Positions 7,129-13,812 of a stretch of 20,245 bases of DNA are shown piece after piece (the first letter of the stretch is position 1; the number at the start of each line of letters is the position of its first letter). The stretch lies in NCBI GenBank assembly GCA_041629655.1, contig JBFKMV010000083.1, positions 1 to 20,245 of the forward strand, written 5' to 3'. This DNA comes from JBFKMV01 sp041629655 (GTDB lineage: Bacteria > Acidobacteriota > Polarisedimenticolia > Polarisedimenticolales > Polarisedimenticolaceae). The notes under the pieces are model-generated. The model was not told the origin of the DNA, did not search any database, and saw nothing but the letters and a program-made list of their open reading frames with translations. Position numbers and translations under genes: made by a program.

Positions 7129-7611
7129 TCAGAACCGCCAGCCGGCCAGCAGCTCCACGTCGTGCAGGTCGCCGAAGACCAGGTTCAGCTCGACGAAGAA
7201 GTCGTTTCCGCCGCGGAGCGACCACTCCAGGCCGCCGATCGCCTCCAGCGCGATTTCGACGTCCGTGTCGTCCCCGCCGGGGCCCGGCCGGTCGCGGTCC
7301 ACGAACCCGACCGTCAACCCGCCGCCGGCGTAGGGACGGAACGCGGTGTCCGTGTCGAACGGGTGGTCCACGACCCCCGAGACGCTGAGGATCGTGTGGT
7401 CGTCACCGACCCCGAGCTGGGCGTCGGGGCGGAAACGGACGCCGTCGGTGATCTCGCCCAGATCGATCTGGACGCCGAGCAACGCCTGGTCGGGGTCGTC
7501 GGCGATGCCGAGACGCAGCGCCCAGGCCTCGACTCCCGGGGTATTGCTCCGCTGCGCGAGCGCGGGCAGCCCGACGAGCAGCAGCACGCACAGGAACAAG
7601 GGGCGTCGCAT
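7129..7611 (-). CDS. Small outer-membrane beta-barrel-like protein
   Basis: This 160-residue protein has a signal peptide (hydrophobic residues 5-18, likely cleavage after ALA at 17-19). The mature part alternates amphipathic strands with Asp/Gly-rich turns: ALLGVQIDLGEI, FRPDAQLGVGDDHTILSVSGVV, FRPYAGGGLTVGFV, VEIALEAIGGLEWSL, FFVELNLVFGDLHDVELLAGWRF. It ends in phenylalanine preceded by aromatic and hydrophobic positions, the usual C-terminal signal for BAM-dependent insertion. An eight-stranded OmpA/OmpX-like barrel fits the length. Ligand and role are unknown. AGGAG lies 5 nt upstream of the ATG at 7611. The stop of the CRTAC1-type gene is 54 nt upstream on the same strand, so this gene may belong to that operon. 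Confidence 0.75.
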   Translation of the reverse strand: MRRPLFLCVLLLVGLPALAQRSNTPGVEAWALRLGIADDPDQALLGVQIDLGEITDGVRFRPDAQLGVGDDHTILSVSGVVDHPFDTDTAFRPYAGGGLTVGFVDRDRPGPGGDDTDVEIALEAIGGLEWSLRGGNDFFVELNLVFGDLHDVELLAGWRF

Positions 7612-7665
7612 GGGGTCTCCTTGTCGCGCTCCCCGCTCGCCCGGCGGGAGCGCGCTGACGAGATT

Positions 7666-9387
7666 CTAGTTGGACTTGGCCGCGGCCGCCTGACGGATCA
7701 CCACGCGCCGGTCGACGGCCACGTCGCGCAGCTCCTGCAGCGAGCCGTCGGGCCAGCGCACCTGGACCAGCGCCGAGGTCGCCGCGCCGAGGCCGAAGTG
7801 AAGCGTCGGCGCCGACTGCGAGAGGTAGGACCCTCCGCCTTTGCGCTCCCGGGCCTGCCGCTTGCCGCCCGCCGTGACCGTGACCCGGGCGCCGACGGCG
7901 TCGCGGTTGGAGCGCGTCCCGACCAGCTCCAGCTCGAGATAATGGCCGCGGCGAGGGGAATCGTTGCGCAGCAGCAGCACCGGCTCGTCGAGCGCCGTGA
8001 CCAGCGCGTCGATGTCGCCGTCGGCATCGTAGTCGGCGAACGCGGCGCCCCGGAACGAGCGCGCGACCTCGAACCCCTTGCCGGCCCGGGTCGAGACCTC
8101 GGCGAACCGGCCGCCCTGGTTCAGGAACAGGTGGTTCCGCTGACGGAAGTACAGACCGACGTCGTAGTCGTCCATGTGCGGGTAGACGTGGCCGTTGGCG
8201 ATGAACAGGTCGAGGTCGCCGTCCAGATCGAAGTCCTGGAACCCGACGCCCCAGGACAGCGCCATCTTGGTCGCGCTCATCCCGACCAGCTGCGACTCGT
8301 CGACGAAGAACTTTCCGCCCATGTTCCGGTACAACGTGTTCAGGTCGTGCGAGAAGTTGGTCGCGACGAGGTCGATCCAGCCGTCGTTGTTGTAGTCGCC
8401 GGAGTCGGTCCCCATCCCGGCCTGGGGCCGCCCGGCGGCGTCGAGCGCGGTCAACGAGCGCACGCCGATGTCGGTGAAGCGTCCCTTGCCGTCGTTGCGC
8501 CACAACGAGTTCTCGACGCTGTCGTTGGCCACGTACAGGTCGAGGTCGCCGTCGCCGTCGAAGTCGAGCGTCACCACGCCCAGGCCGTAGCGCGGCTTGT
8601 CCAGGAACATCCCGGCCTCGCGTGTCGCGTCGGTGAAGGTGCCGTCGCCGTTGTTGCGGTACAGCACGTCCTGGCCCGGCGGCAGACCGGCCGGGCCGCA
8701 GAACACCGCCAGGCCGCGGTTGGTGCAGGTGGGACGGCGCGCCGCCTCCGGGCTGCCGAACTTCGGGACCTTGGCCGGGTCGAAGTCGACGTAGTTGGCC
8801 ACGTACAGGTCGAGGTCGCCGTCGCCCTCGATGTCGAAGAACGCCGCCGAGGTGCCCCAGCCCGGATCGGCGACACCCGCCTTGGCGGTGATGTTCTCGA
8901 ACGTGCCGTCCCCGCGGTTGCGGTACAGTGCGTTCGGGCCGAGATTGACGACGTACAGGTCGGGATCGCCGTCGTTGTCGATGTCGCCCACCGCAACCCC
9001 GTGGCCCCAGCCGCGGTCGCCCACGCCGGCCTTGGCCGTGACGTCGGTGAACTTGCCGCGCCCGTCGCCGCGGTAGAGCTGGTTCGGCTCGCCCTTGTCG
9101 GCCCCACGCGCGTAGGTCGAGCCGTTGACGAGATACAGGTCGAGCTTGCCGTCGCCGTCGTAGTCGAGCCACGCCGCGCCGGCGCCCATCGTCTCGGTGA
9201 TCCAGAACTTCTTGCGGCCCGGCTCCCCGCAGACGTTGGTGTGCTTGATCCCGGATCCGGCCGTGACGTCGCTGAACACCGGGACGGCCTGCGCGCGCGA
9301 CGCGGGCGGCGCGAGCGCCAGCACCCCGGCCGCGAGGGCCAGGCGGGTCACGAGGATGCGGGGGCTGAGGGCGGCCGGGCCGGTCAC
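7666..9387 (-). CDS. CRTAC1-family FG-GAP/ASPIC-UnbV propeller protein
   Basis: The 573-residue exported protein has a signal-like N-terminus (hydrophobic about 14-28, Ala-rich end near 34), then seven calcium-loop motifs of the DxDxDG type: DYDGDG at 75, DIDNDG at 135, DIEGDG at 185, DFDGDG at 275, DYNNDG at 331, DFDLDG at 385 and DYDADG at 452. These mark VCBS/FG-GAP blades, so a seven-bladed beta-propeller is likely. Residues about 495-565 match the ASPIC/UnbV domain (DAVGARVTV, GGSYLSQS, HFGLG, VRWPDG). Such proteins resemble integrin-type cartilage acidic protein 1; their bacterial role is undetermined, possibly surface adhesion or calcium-dependent assembly. The GTG at 9387 overlaps the TPR gene's TGA as GTGA, with GGAG 5 nt upstream, indicating translational coupling. 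An in-frame GTG at 9351 is a less supported alternative. Confidence 0.9.
   Translation of the reverse strand: MTGPAALSPRILVTRLALAAGVLALAPPASRAQAVPVFSDVTAGSGIKHTNVCGEPGRKKFWITETMGAGAAWLDYDGDGKLDLYLVNGSTYARGADKGEPNQLYRGDGRGKFTDVTAKAGVGDRGWGHGVAVGDIDNDGDPDLYVVNLGPNALYRNRGDGTFENITAKAGVADPGWGTSAAFFDIEGDGDLDLYVANYVDFDPAKVPKFGSPEAARRPTCTNRGLAVFCGPAGLPPGQDVLYRNNGDGTFTDATREAGMFLDKPRYGLGVVTLDFDGDGDLDLYVANDSVENSLWRNDGKGRFTDIGVRSLTALDAAGRPQAGMGTDSGDYNNDGWIDLVATNFSHDLNTLYRNMGGKFFVDESQLVGMSATKMALSWGVGFQDFDLDGDLDLFIANGHVYPHMDDYDVGLYFRQRNHLFLNQGGRFAEVSTRAGKGFEVARSFRGAAFADYDADGDIDALVTALDEPVLLLRNDSPRRGHYLELELVGTRSNRDAVGARVTVTAGGKRQARERKGGGSYLSQSAPTLHFGLGAATSALVQVRWPDGSLQELRDVAVDRRVVIRQAAAAKSN
8524..8826. repeat. 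Exact 33-nt direct repeat inside the FG-GAP gene
   Basis: Positions 8524-8556 and 8794-8826 are identical over 33 nt and lie 270 nt (90 codons) apart in the same reading frame. Both encode the GDGDLDLYVAN part of an FG-GAP calcium loop. The identity extends through synonymous positions, which suggests recent duplication or gene conversion between blades rather than protein constraint alone. Confidence 0.85.
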
Positions 9388-10367
9388 TGGAACTCCGGCG
9401 CCGACGCCATCGCATCGGTCGGCTTGCGGCTGGCCATGATGCGCATGTGGATCTCGAACTCCTGCTGCGCTTCTTCCTCGCGCCCCAGCTGCAGCAGCGC
9501 CTGGCCGCGCGCGTAGTGGGCGCCGGAGTGATTCGGGGCGGCGCGCACCAGCTGCGACAGCAGGCTCTCGGCCTGGGCCGCCTGTCCGAGCGACAGCGCC
9601 AGCGAGGCCAGCTCGAACACGGCCTCGTTGTAGATCCCCTGCTCGCGGGGGTTGGTCGGCCGCATCTCGTCCAGGATCGTCAGGTAGACCGCGTAGGCGC
9701 GGTCGGTCTGTCCGACCTCGCGGAACATCTGCGCCAGGTGGAAGTACGCCAGCATGTACTCGGGGTCGGACTCGATGGCCCGGCCGTACCACTCGATGGC
9801 CCCGGGGAAGTCGGCGCGCTTGGCGGCGAGGTTGCCGAGGTTGAGCAACGCGGCCGGCTGGTTGGGCACCTGCCGGAGCACCTCGCGGTAGGCGGCCTCG
9901 GCCTCGGCGAGGCGCGTGACGTTGGCGTAGGCGATGCCCAGCTCGAGCTGGCTGCGCGGCCCCGGGTCGAGCTGCGCCGCGCGCTCGTACAGCGGAACGA
10001 CCGCCTGCTTCTGCCCGCGGTCGGTCAACGCGCGCGCGTAGGCCCGCAGCGCCTGGACGTCGGCCGGGTCGGTCTCGTGCCGCGCGCGTAGCTCCGCGAG
10101 CAGCGCGTCGTCGTCGGAGTCGCCTTGCGGCGGATCCGGCGCGGGCGCCTCCGGCGGCGGCGCCGAAGCGTCGGGATCGCTCACGAACTCGACCTCCGGC
10201 AACCCGTTCGGCATCGACGTACCCGCGCCGGCCGCGGCCGCGGCGGCCGGGGGCTCCGCGGGCGAACCGGCGCTGCCGGCCGGTTCGGCGTCGGCGCCGC
10301 TGCCGCAGGCGGAGATCACCACGACGGCGAGCAACAGCGCGGCGGGTGCGGGATCGAGCGTTCTCAT
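9384..10367 (-). CDS. Tetratricopeptide-repeat lipoprotein
   Basis: The 327-residue product starts with a strong lipoprotein signal: hydrophobic residues 9-20 ending ISAC, with Cys21 as the lipidated residue. Residues about 22-85 form a flexible Ala/Pro/Gly/Asp-rich linker. Residues about 102-313 hold about six TPR units, seen in LYERAAQLDPGPRSQLELG, AEAAYREVLRQVPNQPAALL and AIEWYGRAIESDPEYMLAYF. TPR arrays are protein-binding scaffolds; here it should face the periplasm from a membrane anchor. The next gene, the CRTAC1-type protein, overlaps its stop by 4 nt, so the two products are probably made together and may interact. The ATG at 10367 was chosen at the lipoprotein signal; no good ribosome binding site precedes it. 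A promoter-like element lies 22 nt upstream. Confidence 0.88.
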   Translation of the reverse strand: MRTLDPAPAALLLAVVVISACGSGADAEPAGSAGSPAEPPAAAAAAGAGTSMPNGLPEVEFVSDPDASAPPPEAPAPDPPQGDSDDDALLAELRARHETDPADVQALRAYARALTDRGQKQAVVPLYERAAQLDPGPRSQLELGIAYANVTRLAEAEAAYREVLRQVPNQPAALLNLGNLAAKRADFPGAIEWYGRAIESDPEYMLAYFHLAQMFREVGQTDRAYAVYLTILDEMRPTNPREQGIYNEAVFELASLALSLGQAAQAESLLSQLVRAAPNHSGAHYARGQALLQLGREEEAQQEFEIHMRIMASRKPTDAMASAPEFQ

Positions 10368-10388
10368 GAGCACGGGTTTCGAGCCAGA

Positions 10389-10417
10389 AGTATAGCGGAC
10401 GGCCATAGTTGCGTCGA
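10389..10417 (-). promoter_or_regulatory. Putative promoter of the TPR/CRTAC1 operon
   Basis: Read on the minus strand, TCGACG (10417-10412) is followed after 17 nt by TATACT (10394-10389). The -10 matches five of six consensus positions and the -35 four of six. The predicted transcription start near 10382 would give a leader of about 15 nt before the ATG at 10367. The same TCGACG/17-nt spacing recurs before the M2 peptidase gene. Confidence 0.5.
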
Positions 10418-10529
10418 ACGGGCTGCCGCCGCGGAGCGTCCGGGCGCGGATGCGCCGCAGGCCGTTTTCGAATAACATTGCGCGCTCGCGGCGGGCCGTA
10501 TTCGCCGCCCCACCCAGGAGTCCGACCCG

Positions 10530-11507
10530 ATGGAGATTCGTGACGATATCCTCGCCACCCTCGGCAACACGCCCCTCGTCCGGCTGGGACGCTTTCATCC
10601 GGGCCCGGCCACGGTCGCCGTCAAGGTCGAGTCGTTCAACCCCGGCAACAGCGTCAAGGACCGCATCGGCCCGGCGCTGATCGAGGCGGGGGAGCGGGCG
10701 GGGCTGCTCAAGCCCGGCGGCACGATCGTCGAGCCGACCTCGGGCAACACCGGCGTGGGTCTGGCGATGGTGGCGAATCTCAAGGGCTACCGGCTGATCT
10801 GCACGGCTCCGGACAAGGTACCGCAGGAGAAGGTCGCCCTGCTCGAGGCGTACGGCGCGGAGGTGATCACCTGCCCGACGAACGTTCCCGCGGACGATCC
10901 GCGCTCCTACTACAAGGTCGCCGAGCGGATCCGTGACGAGCAGGGGGCTTACCTGCCGTACCAGTACTACAACCAGGCCAACCCCGAGGCGCACTATCGG
11001 ACCACCGGCCCCGAGGTCTGGCGGCAGACCGACGGACGGTTGACCCACTGGGTGGTCGGGATCGGGACGGGCGGCACGATCAGCGGCACGGCCAAGTACC
11101 TCAAGCAGCAGAACCCCGCGGTCCGCGTCGTCGGCGTCGACACCGTCGGCAGCGTGTATGCCTATTACCACGAGCACCGCAAGCTGCCGCCCGAGGACCA
11201 GATCCACCAGTACCTGATCGACGGCATCGGCGAGGACTTCATGCCCGAGTGCGTGTGGTGGGACTACATCGACGAGGTGGTCACGGTGGACGACAAGACC
11301 GCCTACCGGGCCACGCTCGAGCTGGCGCGCAAGGAGTCGATCTTCACCGGGTCGTCGGGCGGCGCCGCCGCGGCGGGGGCCCGCGTCGTGGCCGCGCCGC
11401 TGCCGGCGGAGGCGCTGGTCGTGACGTTGTTCCCCGACTCCGGCGAGCGCTACCTGTCGAAGCTCAACACCGCCTGGCTGCGCCAGCAGGGCCTGCTCGA
11501 CGACTGA
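10530..11507 (+). CDS. Cystathionine beta-synthase-like PLP enzyme (cysteine synthase family)
   Basis: The 325-residue protein is a fold-type II PLP enzyme. K43 in NSVKDR should form the PLP Schiff base; EPTSGNTGVGLAM binds the cofactor and substrate carboxylate; GIGTGGTISG is the phosphate-binding loop. The stretch PDKVPQEKVALLEAYGAEVI and the DDPRSYYKVAERI region resemble mycobacterial-type cystathionine beta-synthase more than CysK, so the likely reaction is serine (or O-acetylserine) plus homocysteine or sulfide to cystathionine or cysteine. It ends after the catalytic core and lacks the C-terminal CBS-domain pair of many Cbs proteins, so S-adenosylmethionine control is not expected. AGGAG (10516-10520) lies 9 nt before the ATG. 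No cystathionine lyase or cysE is beside it. Its stop is 2 nt from the convergent apaG stop. Confidence 0.9.
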   Translation: MEIRDDILATLGNTPLVRLGRFHPGPATVAVKVESFNPGNSVKDRIGPALIEAGERAGLLKPGGTIVEPTSGNTGVGLAMVANLKGYRLICTAPDKVPQEKVALLEAYGAEVITCPTNVPADDPRSYYKVAERIRDEQGAYLPYQYYNQANPEAHYRTTGPEVWRQTDGRLTHWVVGIGTGGTISGTAKYLKQQNPAVRVVGVDTVGSVYAYYHEHRKLPPEDQIHQYLIDGIGEDFMPECVWWDYIDEVVTVDDKTAYRATLELARKESIFTGSSGGAAAAGARVVAAPLPAEALVVTLFPDSGERYLSKLNTAWLRQQGLLDD

Positions 11508-11509
11508 GC

Positions 11510-11902
11510 TCAGTTGATCGAGTACGGCTCGCCCAGCGGGAACGGGGCGATCCGGACGTCGAAACCCTCGCCGCCCCGGGTCACCATGCGGTAGCTGCCC
11601 TCCATCGTTCCGAAGGACGTCGGCAGCGGGCAGGCCGACGTGTACTCGAACGCCTCGCCGGGCTCCAGCCACGGCTGTTCGCCGACGACGCCCGGACCGC
11701 GCACCTCCTGGACGTTGCCGTGGGCGTCGGTGATGATCCAGTGCCGGCTGACGAGCTGCACCGCGTGCTGGCTCTCGTTGGCGATGCGAACGTGATAGGC
11801 GAAGAACCACTGGCCGAGCTCGGGGCGCGACCGCTCGGCGATGTACTGCGAGCGAACGTGAACCCGGATCCCCCGCGTCGACGCTTCCGAGGAGAACTCC
11901 AC
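11510..11902 (-). CDS. apaG: ApaG-family protein
   Basis: The 130-residue product matches ApaG closely: VHVRSQYIAERS near the start, then FFAYHVRIANE, LVSRHWIITDAHGNVQEVRGPGVVGEQPWLEPGEAFEYTS and GTMEGSYRMV. ApaG is a small immunoglobulin-like (fibronectin III-like) domain protein linked genetically to Co2+/Mg2+ homeostasis and Ap4A metabolism; its biochemical role is unsettled, and F-box-associated eukaryotic relatives suggest protein binding. The start was placed at GTG 11902 because GGAG lies 5 nt upstream, the length fits the family (about 125-130) and a -10-like TATACT lies inside the longer frame. A TTG at 11986 would add 28 residues unlike ApaG. No apaH or ksgA, its usual E. coli neighbours, is present. 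Confidence 0.92.
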   Translation of the reverse strand: MEFSSEASTRGIRVHVRSQYIAERSRPELGQWFFAYHVRIANESQHAVQLVSRHWIITDAHGNVQEVRGPGVVGEQPWLEPGEAFEYTSACPLPTSFGTMEGSYRMVTRGGEGFDVRIAPFPLGEPYSIN

Positions 11903-11944
11903 GACGACTCCGCTGCGCAAGAATTTTAGGGTCTCGGCCGAGTC

Positions 11945-11950
11945 AGTATA
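11945..11950 (-). promoter_or_regulatory. -10-like element for apaG
   Basis: On the minus strand TATACT matches five of six -10 consensus positions. A start near 11938 would give a 35-nt leader containing GGAG and the GTG at 11902. No good -35 is visible at 16-18 nt, so this is tentative. Confidence 0.35.
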
Positions 11951-12002
11951 CGTCACCGAAGACGCCAAATCGGAATAGCCCGACAACCCTCGAAAGGTCG
12001 CG

Positions 12003-12051
12003 TTTGCTTACGCAAATCTGCGTTGACGGAGCGCTTTCCTCCGGTCATCTT
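12003..12051 (+). promoter_or_regulatory. Putative sigma-factor gene promoter with overlapping inverted repeats
   Basis: TTGACG (12023-12028) is a good -35, but the hexamer 17 nt downstream, CATCTT (12046-12051), is a poor -10. Just upstream are two overlapping inverted repeats: TTTGC-TTAC-GCAAA (12003-12016) and CGCA-AATC-TGCG (12011-12022). Their position immediately above the -35 would suit a regulator-binding site. No experimental support is available. Confidence 0.4.
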
Positions 12052-12117
12052 GGTGCTACGGCGGGTCGTGGCATGGCGTCGGCGACCCGAGCACGTCCCT
12101 CGTCCCAGGAGATCTCG

Positions 12118-13029
12118 ATGGCGACAGCCTCCAACTCGTCCACCACCGCGCTGTCCCGGTACTTTGCGGAGATCCGCAACACGCCGCGGCTGACCAAGGC
12201 CCAGGAGAAAGAGCTTGCACGACAGATCAAGCAGGGCCGGCGGGAGGCGTTCGAGTCGCTGATCGAGTCCAACCTGAGCTTCGTCAGCAAGGTCGCCAGC
12301 GAGTACCGCAACCTGGGCATCCCGTTCGAGGACCTGTTGAACGAGGGCAACATCGGCCTGATCGAGGCCGCCTACCGGTTCGACGCCGACAAGGACACCA
12401 AGTTCATCAGCTACGCGGTGTGGTGGATTCGCAAGTCGATCCTGAAGGCGCTGGCCGATCACACCAACCTGGTCCGGGTTCCCGTGCACCAGCTCAAGCG
12501 GGTGCGCGAGATCCGGCGGGCCGAGGCGGCGCTGCGCAAGAAGCTGGGGCGGAAGCCGAACCGCGAGGAGATCTCGCGCCGCCTGGGCCAGGAAGTCTCC
12601 AAGACCGAGGAGACGCTCCAGATCAGCATGCACGAGCTGAGCCTCGACGACATGGTGGGCAAGAACGAGGACCGTCCGATGTCCGAGTTCCTGACCGACC
12701 CCGCCGCGGAGCGGATCGAGCAGGACCTCGTGGACCAGGAGGCCACCGCCGGTCTCGGCGAGGCGCTGCGCGAGCTGTGCGAGCAGGAGCGCTACGTGAT
12801 CCAGCATCGCTTCGGGCTGGCCGGCAAGCCCTGCCTGACGCTGCAGGAGATCGGCAAGCGGATGGGCGTCAGCCGCGAGCGCGTGCGGCAGATCGAGAAC
12901 AAGGCCAAGACGCGGCTGTTGCGTTGCTTCAAGCGGATGAACCGCTTCCGGCCGGGTCGTCGCCCGCGCCGACCCGGGCCCAGCGCGGCGCCCGCCGGCG
13001 CCAGCCGTCGCTCCGTACGGCGTCCCTGA
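12118..13029 (+). CDS. Sigma-70 family RNA polymerase sigma factor (group 2-like)
   Basis: The 303-residue protein contains region 1.2 (about 8-40, TALSRYFAEIRNTPRLTKAQE), region 2 (about 45-118, including GLIEAAYRFDADKDTKFISYAVWWIRKSI, which contacts core enzyme and the -10 element), region 3 (about 125-205) and region 4 (about 212-272, with helix-turn-helix LQEIGKRMGVSRERVRQIE for the -35). It lacks region 1.1 and the large non-conserved insert of the housekeeping RpoD, so it is best read as a group-2 factor of the RpoS/SigB-of-actinobacteria kind, or a compact SigA. Region 2.4 should recognise ordinary -10 sequences. A basic Arg/Pro-rich tail of about 30 residues follows region 4, which is unusual. 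ATG 12118 has AGGAG 6 nt upstream. No anti-sigma gene is adjacent. Confidence 0.93.
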   Translation: MATASNSSTTALSRYFAEIRNTPRLTKAQEKELARQIKQGRREAFESLIESNLSFVSKVASEYRNLGIPFEDLLNEGNIGLIEAAYRFDADKDTKFISYAVWWIRKSILKALADHTNLVRVPVHQLKRVREIRRAEAALRKKLGRKPNREEISRRLGQEVSKTEETLQISMHELSLDDMVGKNEDRPMSEFLTDPAAERIEQDLVDQEATAGLGEALRELCEQERYVIQHRFGLAGKPCLTLQEIGKRMGVSRERVRQIENKAKTRLLRCFKRMNRFRPGRRPRRPGPSAAPAGASRRSVRRP

Positions 13030-13032
13030 GCC

Positions 13033-13060
13033 CGCCGGTTCCGTGTTAGCCTGACCGGCG
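13033..13060 (+). promoter_or_regulatory. Inverted repeat at the permease translation start
   Basis: CGCCGGT (13033-13039) and ACCGGCG (13054-13060) form a 7-bp stem with a 14-nt loop that ends one base before the ATG at 13062. No Shine-Dalgarno sequence is present. A -10-like TAGCCT (13047-13052) lies in the loop. The structure could reduce or control initiation, or could act as an operator. Confidence 0.4.
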
Positions 13061-13061
13061 C

Positions 13062-13808
13062 ATGGAGTCCTGGGGCGCGCAGCTCGCGCTGTTCGCGGTC
13101 GGCTTGCTGGCCGGCACGCTCAACGTCGTCGCCGGCGGCGGTTCGTTCCTGACGCTCCCGGTGCTGATCTTGCTCGGGCTGCCGCCGACGGTGGCCAACG
13201 GCACCAACCGCGTCGGGATCCTGGTCCAGAACGTGGGCGCGGTGTGGGGCTTCCGCCGCCACGGTTTCGTCGAGACGGGCTCGCTGCTGTGGGCCGCGGC
13301 GCCTTCCAGCGTCGGCGCGTTGATCGGCACGTGGCTGGCTCTCGAGGTCGGGGATGCCGCGTTCCGCCGCATCCTGGCCTTGCTGATGATCGCGATCACC
13401 CTGCTGACGCTGTGGAACCCGCTGGAGCGGCGCGCCGGCGGACGCCGTCGCGATCCGCGGCTGCTGCCGCTGGCCGGGGGGTTCTTCCTGGTCGGCATCT
13501 ACGGGGGCTTCGTTCAGGCCGGGGTGGGCTTCTTGATCCTCGCCGTCACGACGCTGGCCGGGCTGGACCTGGTGCGGGGCAACGCGGTCAAGGTGCTGGC
13601 GATCCTGGTCTTCACCGTGCTGTCGCTCGGGATCTTCGCCTGGCAGGGCAAGGTCGAGTGGGCGCCGGGGCTGGTCCTGGCGGCGGGCAACCTGATCGGC
13701 GGCCTGATCGGGGTCCGCCTGACCGTGCTGAAGGGGCACGGCTGGGTCCGCGGCGTGGTGACGCTGGCGGTGGTGCTGCTGGCGTTGCGGCTGTGGTTCG
13801 CCCCCTGA
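13062..13808 (+). CDS. TauE/SafE-family sulfite/organosulfonate exporter-like permease
   Basis: The 248-residue polytopic inner-membrane protein has about eight hydrophobic segments in two homologous halves. The first-half signature is GTLNVVAGGGSFLTLPVLILLGLPP (about 18-42) and the second-half counterpart is GIYGGFVQAGVGFLILAVTTL, both with the family's glycine-rich re-entrant pattern. TauE/SafE proteins move anions such as sulfite, sulfoacetate or other sulfonates, but many members are uncharacterised, so the substrate is not certain. It lies 32 nt after the sigma-factor stop on the same strand and may be cotranscribed with it. A cystathionine beta-synthase-like gene about 1.5 kb upstream is a weak sulfur-metabolism link. 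ATG 13062 is the first start that preserves the first membrane helix. Confidence 0.88.
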   Translation: MESWGAQLALFAVGLLAGTLNVVAGGGSFLTLPVLILLGLPPTVANGTNRVGILVQNVGAVWGFRRHGFVETGSLLWAAAPSSVGALIGTWLALEVGDAAFRRILALLMIAITLLTLWNPLERRAGGRRRDPRLLPLAGGFFLVGIYGGFVQAGVGFLILAVTTLAGLDLVRGNAVKVLAILVFTVLSLGIFAWQGKVEWAPGLVLAAGNLIGGLIGVRLTVLKGHGWVRGVVTLAVVLLALRLWFAP

Positions 13809-13812
13809 TCTG

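Noticed and set aside
8030..9170. Spaced similar segments suggestive of a CRISPR-like array
   Set aside because: Spacing is irregular (about 150-270 nt), all copies are in frame and encode calcium loops of the FG-GAP protein.
7162..9516. 784-codon open frame opposite the CRTAC1-type and barrel-like genes
   Set aside because: Low-complexity Val/Asp/Glu/Gln composition reflects the repeated FG-GAP codons read in antisense; no start signal or family motif.
10465..10504. Promoter for the Cbs-like gene (TAACAT at 10473-10478 or TATTCG at 10499-10504)
   Set aside because: A promoter must lie here, but no -35/-10 pair with proper spacing is better than chance, so I do not annotate one.
12792..13739. 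Open frame opposite the sigma-factor end and permease
   Set aside because: Gln/Arg/Asp-rich antisense shadow; the plus strand carries two convincing genes here.
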